A DNA stretch of 64,000 nt from Aquirufa aurantiipilula (GTDB lineage: Bacteria > Bacteroidota > Bacteroidia > Cytophagales > Spirosomataceae). Position numbers and translations under genes: made by a program. A model generated the notes under the pieces. That model had not been told where the DNA came from, did not search any database, and worked only from the letters and a program-made list of their open reading frames with translations. The stretch spans positions 124,001 to 188,000 of the forward strand of contig NZ_JAANOG010000005.1 in NCBI RefSeq assembly GCF_019923745.1. The letters are read 5' to 3'. Shown piece after piece: positions 8,516 through 16,016 of the stretch (within the stretch, counting starts at the first letter, position 1; each line of letters opens with the position of its first letter).

Positions 8516-8941
8516 ATGGAAAGAAAAACAATCATTTGGTTTAGTAGATTCTCCTTATTTATCATCTACTTCTGGTTTGGTGCACTAAAAGTTATTGGGA
8601 TTTCGCCTGCAGAAAAATTAGTCGAACATCTGTATGAAGCCACCCTACATCAAACATTAGGCTTAGATACTTTCTCTTTTTATTTTGGATTTATTGAATG
8701 TGCTTTAGGCCTAATTTGGCTATTCCCAGCACTCACTTCCTGGGCATTTTACGCGCTGATATTGCACCTCATCACGACTTTTCTTCCTACCATTTTTCTT
8801 CCAAATGACACTTGGCAATTCATTTTTACGCCAACTTTAATAGGACAATACATCATCAAAAACCTGGCACTTTTATCAACTGCTTGGTTTGTCCGTGAGG
8901 CTCATACGGTGGCTTCGAGTGCCTCAGCCACCGTGGAATAA
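8516..8941 (+). CDS. DoxX-like small membrane protein with a repeat-derived tail
   Basis: A 141-residue protein with four hydrophobic segments (about residues 8-28, 50-72, 75-95, 103-125) and an acidic residue pattern (IYFWFGALKV, then FGFIECALGLIWLF) that resembles the DoxX/DUF417-type membrane family. The exact function is unknown. From about residue 131 the coding sequence is formed by a copy of the local palindromic repeat (8908-8932), giving a tail VASSASATVE, and the stop codon lies in the repeat's flanking spacer. The natural C-terminus was therefore probably lost or extended by repeat insertion. The gene is an island between two repeat clusters and has no obvious partner. Confidence 0.65.
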   Translation: MERKTIIWFSRFSLFIIYFWFGALKVIGISPAEKLVEHLYEATLHQTLGLDTFSFYFGFIECALGLIWLFPALTSWAFYALILHLITTFLPTIFLPNDTWQFIFTPTLIGQYIIKNLALLSTAWFVREAHTVASSASATVE

Positions 8942-9079
8942 CCTTGTCCTTATAATTCAAAAGTGCCTAAGATACACGAAGTCTCCGTGTAATAACTATC
9001 TGATTAAACTTACAAGGTGACCGAGGTTCTCGAAGTCTCCGTATAATAATCAAAGGTGGCTTCGAGAGCCTCAGCCACC
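8908..9079. repeat. Cluster B of short palindromic repeats (four units)
   Basis: The same family as cluster A. A complete forward copy is at 8908-8932, with stem extended to nine pairs by flanking AC/GT. Two degenerate inverted copies lie near 8961-8988 and 9015-9041, and another complete forward copy is at 9055-9079. Copies are separated by related AT-rich spacers starting with variants of GTATAATAAC. The first copy is inside the 3' end of the DoxX-like gene; the last is 11 bases from the stop codon of the convergent phosphoesterase gene, where it could act as a terminator or mRNA-stabilising hairpin. Confidence 0.78.
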
Positions 9080-9089
9080 TTTGAATATA

Positions 9090-11513
9090 TCAATCTTCAT
9101 CCTGATCCTTTTTCTTTACAGGAAAGATAAAGGCGGCTCTTTTAGGTCCAGGAAAAGGAATATTTCCCTTCAATCCATGCCACAATACTCGATTAAATGC
9201 CACATCGTTATTGGCATCCTCTTTTTCAAAATTAAAGAGCTCCGATTGCCTTTGCCATTCATTACGAACCACATTTTTCTCCAGTAAGTTAATTTGAGGA
9301 ACGATGGCTTTAAAGTCAAAGGGATTAGCCACTGAATCAAAACTTCTCCACATTGGCATGGCCGCAGCATCATACTGGGTCATTGGAGGTAATCCTAAAA
9401 TCAGTTCCATCGTGCGTAACATAGAACTAGTTGTATACATGGTATGATCCACAAAATTCCTTTTTACAAAACCTCCCGCCACATAGGCCGTACTCCGATG
9501 CGCATCTACATGATCTGCCCCATTTTGGGCATCATCTTCTAAAATAAATACCACTGTCTCATTCCAAATAGGACTTTTTGCCAAGGTTTCTATCAATTGA
9601 CCTACCGCTAAATCATTGTCGGCCACGTGTGCATAAGGTGTTGGCCTGCCTATACGTAAACCTTCCGTATGGTCATTTCCCATACGTAAAGAATTAAATC
9701 TTGGCACACGATTCTCCTTAACCATTTGTTCAAATTCCTTCTTCCAAATAGCCAAACGAGTGGTATCTTGAATAGCTAAATTGTAGCTTGGGAAAGTTGG
9801 ATGAAAACGATTATTCAATACTGGGATATTCGCTTTTCCATTAGTAACAAACTCCCCGTAGGTTCTAAATGATACTCCATAACGGTTACATTGATCCCAA
9901 ATATATCCATTCTTATTTTGAGATACACTCCGCTCAGCCTCCCCATAAATTCCTCCTCCGCGTCCACCATAACTAGTAGGCCAACTTTTCTCCATGTAAT
10001 CTGTCGCATAAGCTCCCATGGTCCAATGGTGTCCATCAGCACTCACTTCTGCATCTACATAAAAGTTATCCAACAGCACAAATGACTCTGCAATAGCATG
10101 TTGATTTGGCGTGTATTTTCTACCAAATAGCAATAAAGTAGTATCCCCATTTCCACCTTTAACATCGGCTAAAACCTGATCATAGGTCCTGTTTTCCTTG
10201 ATCACATAAAACACATATTTAATAGGTGAGACCTGACCTGCTTTCATGGGAATAGGTAAACCCGGAGCCTGCTTATCTGCCATCTCCGATTTTGCTGGCT
10301 GATAGGCTGAATTTTGGTAAGCTGCCTTCGTATAAACAGGGAATTCTTGAGCTTTAGGTCTTGGAATCACACTCATGGTACCTTTAAACATCGAACCGAT
10401 GTATTGTACTTCTTTAGGGGCGTTGGAATCTCCAGCATGCAAATTCACTTCCTCTCCCTTTCGTATCGGTCTAGGTCCATAAGGATTCGCCATGGAAGTG
10501 TTTCCTTTTCCATTGATAACCCAAATTTGATTATTGATTACCTTGACATTACTTGGATACCAGCCCACTGGAATAAACCCTTTGGCCTGACTTTTTCCTG
10601 TAATATTGACATCAAAAACAGCCAAACAATTATTATCTGCATTGGCGATGTATAGATATTTGGTTTTAGGATCAATGGCCAATCCATTGGTAGTAGATCC
10701 TGCTGGTGAATTTGGATACAAGGCTACATCCAATGTTTCAATAACTTTTTGGGATGCTAAATCAATCACGGAAACGCTGTTGTCATTGGCATTACAAACC
10801 ATCAATGTTTTTCCATTCGGATGCAGCACCATTTCATTGGGATTATCTCCCACTTCAATCGATTTTTTCCAAAGATTTGTCTTTAAATCGAATACCAAAA
10901 CCTGATTACAACCCCAGCAAGAAATATATAATTCATTATTAGAAGGACTCAATACACACATATAGGCTTCGCCATCCATGCCAAATTGCTTCAAGACTTG
11001 ATTACTTTTGGCATCTATGATGTATAAACTTCGATTATCACGCGTAACAACATACAAGCGCTGACGAGCATCATCAAAAGCTAATCCCGATGGAGCAATT
11101 CGATTGGGCCAAGCATCCCCTAATTTGATATCTCCTAATAAACTTAGTTTCCCGCCAGAAAGTCCAAGACGAAGTATTTTATTGTCATGACCACCTGAAA
11201 CATACAATTGGGAATCATCGGAATTAAAGGCTAATCCATACCAAGCTTTGGCAACTACCATGGAATCCACCACTTGCTGCTTAGCTATGTCGATGAGGTA
11301 AACACTATGCTTACTTTGACCATTATTAGTCACTGCCGCCCATTTTTTGGAATGACTAATCACCATATTTAAGGGTAAGTCTCCTAAGGGGAATGATTTC
11401 CCAGCAGGACTTAATTTCCATCCATTAGGTAAAGAAACGGTAGCACCTATATGCTGGGAATAAGAAAGAAAAGAAAAGCAGCAAATACTTAATAATAAAC
11501 AGAGCTTTTTCAT
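9090..11513 (-). CDS. Exported beta-propeller / phosphoesterase fusion (YncE-alkaline phosphatase superfamily type)
   Basis: An 807-residue protein. Residues 1-19 are a signal peptide (cleavage after YSQ). Residues about 30-345 form a YVTN/YncE-like beta-propeller with repeats such as LYVSGGHDNKILRL and LMVCNANDNSVSVIDL. Residues about 415-790 are a phosphoesterase of the phospholipase C/alkaline phosphatase superfamily, shown by IKENRTYDQV, the metal-site region SADGHHWTMGAYATD and EDDAQNGADHVDAHRS. It is the last gene of the long minus-strand run led by SusC/SusD, about 100 bases after the small outer-membrane protein gene, and may or may not be in the same transcript. The substrate is unknown; such fusions are predicted to act in the periplasm or at the cell surface. 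Confidence 0.82.
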   Translation of the reverse strand: MKKLCLLLSICCFSFLSYSQHIGATVSLPNGWKLSPAGKSFPLGDLPLNMVISHSKKWAAVTNNGQSKHSVYLIDIAKQQVVDSMVVAKAWYGLAFNSDDSQLYVSGGHDNKILRLGLSGGKLSLLGDIKLGDAWPNRIAPSGLAFDDARQRLYVVTRDNRSLYIIDAKSNQVLKQFGMDGEAYMCVLSPSNNELYISCWGCNQVLVFDLKTNLWKKSIEVGDNPNEMVLHPNGKTLMVCNANDNSVSVIDLASQKVIETLDVALYPNSPAGSTTNGLAIDPKTKYLYIANADNNCLAVFDVNITGKSQAKGFIPVGWYPSNVKVINNQIWVINGKGNTSMANPYGPRPIRKGEEVNLHAGDSNAPKEVQYIGSMFKGTMSVIPRPKAQEFPVYTKAAYQNSAYQPAKSEMADKQAPGLPIPMKAGQVSPIKYVFYVIKENRTYDQVLADVKGGNGDTTLLLFGRKYTPNQHAIAESFVLLDNFYVDAEVSADGHHWTMGAYATDYMEKSWPTSYGGRGGGIYGEAERSVSQNKNGYIWDQCNRYGVSFRTYGEFVTNGKANIPVLNNRFHPTFPSYNLAIQDTTRLAIWKKEFEQMVKENRVPRFNSLRMGNDHTEGLRIGRPTPYAHVADNDLAVGQLIETLAKSPIWNETVVFILEDDAQNGADHVDAHRSTAYVAGGFVKRNFVDHTMYTTSSMLRTMELILGLPPMTQYDAAAMPMWRSFDSVANPFDFKAIVPQINLLEKNVVRNEWQRQSELFNFEKEDANNDVAFNRVLWHGLKGNIPFPGPKRAAFIFPVKKKDQDED

Positions 11514-11565
11514 GGTTTCAAGGAGGTTTAGATTAGCAAGTTAAGGGAAGTCCCTAGCAATACCA

Positions 11566-11601
11566 ATAAGCGTATATAAACTGTTTGTTAAAAACGCTTA
11601 T
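11566..11601 (-). terminator. Weak stem-loop between two minus-strand genes
   Basis: ATAAGCGT and ACGCTTAT form an 8-bp stem around a 20-base AT-rich loop, 17 bases after the stop of the 217-residue gene. It has no strong T-run, so termination is only possible. Confidence 0.25.
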
Positions 11602-11617
11602 ACTCCTCAAAATCAAT

Positions 11618-12271
11618 CTATAAGCTTATTCTAACGAAGGCTCCAGTATTCAATTTTTCAGCTTTGAACGGTCCATAATAATCGAAGTTCATTCCTATGC
11701 CATACGTAAACTTCTGTCGACTAATTCCCGCCCGAAATGTATATCCACTACGGGCATGTACTCCTCCATCTAAAACCTGATTATACAGTAATTGTCCTCG
11801 TGTATAAAGGCGAGTTTTAGGTCCCAAAGAGGGCTTAAATTCCACCAAACTTACAACTTCCATATTGGTAGTTGGCAAAAGACAGATATTCGGAGATACC
11901 AAAAGTAACCAAGTAGGATTTGCCTTAAAATATTGAACACCCAATAAAGGCACTAAACCCAATTTAAAATGCCACTGTGCTCCTGCACCAGCCTTGAAAT
12001 TATTCCCCAAATCGTAGTTTATGGAATTCACCACCACAATCTCCGTTTCTTCATTTTTATTATGATAATCTACCGCACCATTCGTCACATTGAAAAAAGT
12101 GAATTTTCCTTTGGCATCGATGGGTTTATTGAGAATCAATTGAAAATTCATTCGATTATTTCCAAACATCACTTCAACCGGAATGGGTGCTGGTGGGGGA
12201 CTAGACTGCTGAGCAAACGATGTAACACTAAGTAATAGGGTACATACTAAAATTAAAAGGCCATTTTTCAT
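11618..12271 (-). CDS. Small outer-membrane beta-barrel-like protein, unknown role
   Basis: A 217-residue protein with an N-terminal signal peptide (residues 1-20, cleavage after SFAQ), a proline-rich linker (QSSPPPAPIP) and alternating hydrophobic/polar strands. It ends in FVRISL, a C-terminal aromatic/hydrophobic pattern usual for outer-membrane barrels. Repeated strand-like segments (YGIGMNFDYYGPF, TFRAGISRQKF) suggest 8-10 strands. I do not recognise a named family. It lies 101 bases downstream of the cytochrome/Fn3 gene in the SusCD-cytochrome run and could be its outer-membrane partner, which is inference from position only. Confidence 0.65.
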   Translation of the reverse strand: MKNGLLILVCTLLLSVTSFAQQSSPPPAPIPVEVMFGNNRMNFQLILNKPIDAKGKFTFFNVTNGAVDYHNKNEETEIVVVNSINYDLGNNFKAGAGAQWHFKLGLVPLLGVQYFKANPTWLLLVSPNICLLPTTNMEVVSLVEFKPSLGPKTRLYTRGQLLYNQVLDGGVHARSGYTFRAGISRQKFTYGIGMNFDYYGPFKAEKLNTGAFVRISL

Positions 12272-12372
12272 GGCGACAAAGATAAAAGGGAATTGTTGAC
12301 CACAAAAATAAACTACTCAGAATCAAGCATAAAGCGACAAAACCCCAAATTCCACAGGATGAAATTGTTTTG

Positions 12373-14544
12373 CTAGTTAAAAAACATCTCGTCAACCAAA
12401 AATAAGGCCCGCTTATCTTTAGCTGGGTGCCATCCTGGAATCTTCTCTAATGGCTTCACCACTATTTTGATATATTTAACGCTTGAGGTCTTGAATTTTG
12501 TCCCAATTAATGGCAGCGTATGAGGGAAATTTTCCTTTGGAATGGCTGGTTTAAACTTGGATAATAACTTCCATTGGTTTTCTACCGTTGCTCCCCAAAC
12601 TTCTACTAATTCTGGAGGGAAAATCCCTGTTTGTGTTTCCACCATGATTCTTAACTCTACAGAGGACAAGGAAATGGCTTGCTTAAACATAGAAACTAAA
12701 ACCAAATCATTATTTCTTACGCCTGCCCAATTATTCGCCCAAGCAGGGCTGTTGGCATTAAATGATCCTAATCTACCATCAAAAAAAGTCTTGGCTCCAG
12801 CAGCTTGATGAACCCGATTAAGTGGAGTCAATAATACCGAACTATCTGGCCTAAAATGACCCCTATAAAAATCAAAAATGGCTTCGTCACTTCCTATCCA
12901 ACCTGCTTTAAACGCCCTCGCTCGAATGGATGTATTCTGATTCAAGCGTAAATTACCTGCAAAAATAGGTGATTGGGCACTATCAGGGACACTTCCATCG
13001 GTTGTATATCGGATTTCAACTCCTTTGATAGGGTGTTCCAATTGGGCCACAATAAACTCATCAAAAATGGTCGATGGGTTTTTAACTTGTGGTGGATTCA
13101 ATTTTAATGGATTGCTACCATCATCTTGAAAACCTCCTATTACCTGAATGCCTCTCAGCTGTTTTTGAAGCAATGAAATATCTTCTCGACTTAATCCTGC
13201 ATCCCAAACATAAACCTTTTTTAAGCTAGATATAGATTTCAAAGCTGAAGACAATCCAGCTGCTTTTAACTTGGTTCCAGAAAGGGATAAGACCATCAAT
13301 TCCTTCATTCCTGCTAATTCTTTCAAGCCAGCTTCCGTAACATCCGTAAAGTTCAAATTCAAGGTGTGCAGATGTTCAAAGACTTTCACAAATACCAAAT
13401 CGGTATTTTGAACAGGCATTTTAGCTAAACTCAAGGTGACTATTTGTTCCTTAATGTCCTTCAATTCATCCAAATGCGTGGATTTGTATTGAGCTTTATT
13501 AAAGAAATTCACCGATAAAGCTGGCGAATCTTTGGCAAAGAGCATGATAGTCCTATACTCATTTGAAAGCTTTTGAATCGTTTCTTCATCTGCTTCTTGG
13601 AAGTCATAAGCCTCCACTAGCGGACCTGAAGCCGAAGCCAGTAATTTGGTCGATAAAATTCTCAACGAATCATTGGAAGCCAAATCCGCCACTTTTTTGG
13701 TAAATGAAACTTTCTCTTTTACCCACCAACTTAATAATTGCAATTCATCATCCGTAAGTTGTGGCTTCCCAATAGGAGGCATGTGTTTTTTATCATCAAT
13801 TGATAAATGCGCGCGCTGAATTAATAAGCTTAATTCAGGTTTTCCTGATACAAACAAGGGACCCGTTTTTCCTCCTTTGGCTATGGATTTAGCATCGGTC
13901 AATAAAAGCTCTCCCTTAATTTTATCGGGATTATGACAAGCCACACATTTCTTTTCTAAAATGGGTTGTACTAAATCCTGAAATACTACTGCCTCCTCCA
14001 AAGGTACCGCCTGAGCTTTGATCAAAGGTTCCAATACAAAGTTTCCTCCATGTGTTAAATTTCCTCCAAAATGACCCACAAGGATCAATAAAAGAGACAT
14101 GGAAATAGAAGTGCTTTTAGCCACAAGTGATTGATACCAATCCTTATTTCGAATCCAATAAATCAAAGATGCCAAGAGATAGGTGGCCACCCCTAGGTAA
14201 CGATGCCAATATAAATCACCCCCTCCGTATCCCGGTTCTTTGGCTAAAAAAACACCCATGATGACCGTTAAAGCGGAGCTCAAAGCCCCCGCTAAAATTA
14301 ACCATTGGGTAAACTGTAGGTAAGTTGGGTTTTCTTGAAAAGAAGTATGAAAACGGAAAAATTCCATCAACATGGCCAACAAAAGTAATACGATGGGAAA
14401 GTGTAATACAAGGGTATGTAGTCGGCCGATAGGCTGCAAAAACAAAGGTATCTGCAAGTCACTTTCAAATACCAGCAAAAAGCCTACAAAGAAAAAGGAG
14501 GCTAATAAAATCTGTTCTAAAATGCCGCTAAGCTTACTATTCAT
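12373..14544 (-). CDS. Membrane c-type cytochrome with LRR-like, Fn3-associated and discoidin-like domains
   Basis: Starting at the ATG at 14544 (723 residues; 11 bases after the previous stop, preferred over an ATG at 14592 that would overlap the neighbour by 38 bases). An N-terminal DUF2231-like membrane part (GRLHTLVLHFP and four hydrophobic segments) is followed by a planctomycete-type cytochrome domain with one heme motif CVACH. An LRR-like stretch (LHTLNLNFTDV onward), a chitobiase/Fn3-associated domain (VEIRYTTDGSVPDSA) and a discoidin-like C-terminus follow. The last two resemble the carbohydrate-binding tails of Bacteroidota hexosaminidases. Last of the five tightly spaced genes after SusD; probably anchored in the inner membrane with a periplasmic electron-transfer and binding part. 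Confidence 0.78.
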   Translation of the reverse strand: MNSKLSGILEQILLASFFFVGFLLVFESDLQIPLFLQPIGRLHTLVLHFPIVLLLLAMLMEFFRFHTSFQENPTYLQFTQWLILAGALSSALTVIMGVFLAKEPGYGGGDLYWHRYLGVATYLLASLIYWIRNKDWYQSLVAKSTSISMSLLLILVGHFGGNLTHGGNFVLEPLIKAQAVPLEEAVVFQDLVQPILEKKCVACHNPDKIKGELLLTDAKSIAKGGKTGPLFVSGKPELSLLIQRAHLSIDDKKHMPPIGKPQLTDDELQLLSWWVKEKVSFTKKVADLASNDSLRILSTKLLASASGPLVEAYDFQEADEETIQKLSNEYRTIMLFAKDSPALSVNFFNKAQYKSTHLDELKDIKEQIVTLSLAKMPVQNTDLVFVKVFEHLHTLNLNFTDVTEAGLKELAGMKELMVLSLSGTKLKAAGLSSALKSISSLKKVYVWDAGLSREDISLLQKQLRGIQVIGGFQDDGSNPLKLNPPQVKNPSTIFDEFIVAQLEHPIKGVEIRYTTDGSVPDSAQSPIFAGNLRLNQNTSIRARAFKAGWIGSDEAIFDFYRGHFRPDSSVLLTPLNRVHQAAGAKTFFDGRLGSFNANSPAWANNWAGVRNNDLVLVSMFKQAISLSSVELRIMVETQTGIFPPELVEVWGATVENQWKLLSKFKPAIPKENFPHTLPLIGTKFKTSSVKYIKIVVKPLEKIPGWHPAKDKRALFLVDEMFFN

Positions 14545-14554
14545 TATTATTCCC

Positions 14555-16012
14555 TTAACTAATGATATCTCGAACCACTTTCCCTGATACATCAGTTAAA
14601 CGGAACCTTCGACCCATATGTTTATACACTAATTTTTCATGATCTAGACCTAATTGATTCAATACTGTGGCTTGGAAATCATGCACATGGACAGGGTTTT
14701 TCTGAACATTATATCCTAATTCATCCGTTTCACCATACACCATGCCTGGTTTAATGCCACCACCAGCCATCCAAATACTGAAGCAGCGAGGATGGTGATC
14801 TCGACCATAATTTTCGAGGGTCAATTTGCCCTGACTGTAACAAGTCCGCCCAAATTCTCCACCCCAAATCACTAATGTTTCATCCAATAATCCGCGTTGT
14901 TTTAGGTCGGTAATCAATGCCGCAGAGGCTTGATCGGTATCTTTTGCCTGACTTTGAATCTCAAATGGTAAATTACCATGTTGATCCCATCCCTGATGGT
15001 ACAACTGCACAAACCGAACACCATTTTCAGATAGCTTTCTTGCCAATAAGCAATTGGCAGCAAATGTACCTGGAACTAAACAATCAGGGCCGTATAATTT
15101 GATGATATCATCTGACTCTTTTGATAAATCCATGACCTCTGGCACGGCAGTTTGCATGCGGTAGGCCATTTCATACTGCTTTACCTTCGCCGAAATCTCA
15201 GGATCACCAAATTCCTGATAGGACAAATCATTGAGCTCCGCCAAATGATCCAACATCTCTCTTCGCTCCTTGCGATCCATTCCTTCTGGATCTCTCAAGT
15301 ATAAAACAGGATCTTCTCCTTTACTAAATTGTACTCCTTGGTGAATGGAATCTAAAAAGCCATTCGACCATAATTTGGAATATACTCCTTGTCCATTTCC
15401 GATTCCACGAGATAGCAAAACGGTAAAATCAGGCAAATTTTTATTCTCATTTCCTAAACCATAACTTAGCCATGAACCCATACTAGGGCGATTGCCTTGT
15501 TGAGAACCCGTTTGGAAAAACGTTAAAGCTGGATCGTGGTTAATCGCCTCAGTATACATGGATCGAATAATGCAAATATCATCGACGATCTTGGACGTAT
15601 AAGGCATGATGTCACTTATCCATGCCCCTGATTGACCATATTGCTTGAAATTAGTAAACGATGGTGCCAAAGGAAAGCTAGCCTGATTGGCCGTCATTCC
15701 CGTTAAACGCTGTGTACCACGTACCGAAGCTGGTAGATCCAAGCCCATCATGTCACAGAGTTTCGGCTTATAATCAAAAGTCTCTAGCTGAGATGGTGCC
15801 CCATTTTGAAAAAGGTAAATAACACGTTTCGCCTTCGGTGCAAAATGTGGAATCCCTGGAGTAAAATCCGCCCCATCTTGGTCGCCACCATTCAATAAAC
15901 TGGGAACCAACAAAGACCCTAAGGCTACGCTTCCTAGTCCTAAACTCATCGTCGACAAGAATCTCCTCCGATTAAAACTTAGCCCGTGCTCTAATATTTC
16001 TTTTTCTAACAT
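14555..16012 (-). CDS. Tat-exported DUF1501 protein (sulfatase-superfamily-like), copy 2
   Basis: A 485-residue protein with a twin-arginine signal (NRRRFLS at residues 14-20, then a hydrophobic stretch). The DUF1501 domain follows: IYLFQNGAPSQLETFDYKPK, a central region with GSWLSYGLG, and the C-terminal IWGGEFGRT and GRDHHPRCFSIWMAGGG. DUF1501 is related in fold to sulfatases and alkaline phosphatases, but its reaction is not established. In planctomycetes it is commonly paired with PSD1/DUF1549/DUF1553 cytochromes, exactly as here: the stop of the cytochrome gene and this ATG are 4 bases apart. It is a paralogue of the protein at 18350-19786. Confidence 0.88.
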   Translation of the reverse strand: MLEKEILEHGLSFNRRRFLSTMSLGLGSVALGSLLVPSLLNGGDQDGADFTPGIPHFAPKAKRVIYLFQNGAPSQLETFDYKPKLCDMMGLDLPASVRGTQRLTGMTANQASFPLAPSFTNFKQYGQSGAWISDIMPYTSKIVDDICIIRSMYTEAINHDPALTFFQTGSQQGNRPSMGSWLSYGLGNENKNLPDFTVLLSRGIGNGQGVYSKLWSNGFLDSIHQGVQFSKGEDPVLYLRDPEGMDRKERREMLDHLAELNDLSYQEFGDPEISAKVKQYEMAYRMQTAVPEVMDLSKESDDIIKLYGPDCLVPGTFAANCLLARKLSENGVRFVQLYHQGWDQHGNLPFEIQSQAKDTDQASAALITDLKQRGLLDETLVIWGGEFGRTCYSQGKLTLENYGRDHHPRCFSIWMAGGGIKPGMVYGETDELGYNVQKNPVHVHDFQATVLNQLGLDHEKLVYKHMGRRFRLTDVSGKVVRDIIS

Positions 16013-16016
16013 CAGC

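Noticed and set aside
8265-9079. Possible CRISPR array at the palindromic repeats
   Set aside because: Copies occur in both orientations with irregular and partly conserved spacers, which is a REP/BIME pattern rather than repeat-spacer.
9081-9287. Plus-strand frame of 68 codons opposite the phosphoesterase
   Set aside because: It lies mostly antisense to a well-supported gene, has no family features and starts inside a spacer.
10314-10942. Plus-strand frames of 62-113 codons opposite the beta-propeller phosphoesterase
   Set aside because: Antisense to repeated YVTN blades; no domain or start signal.
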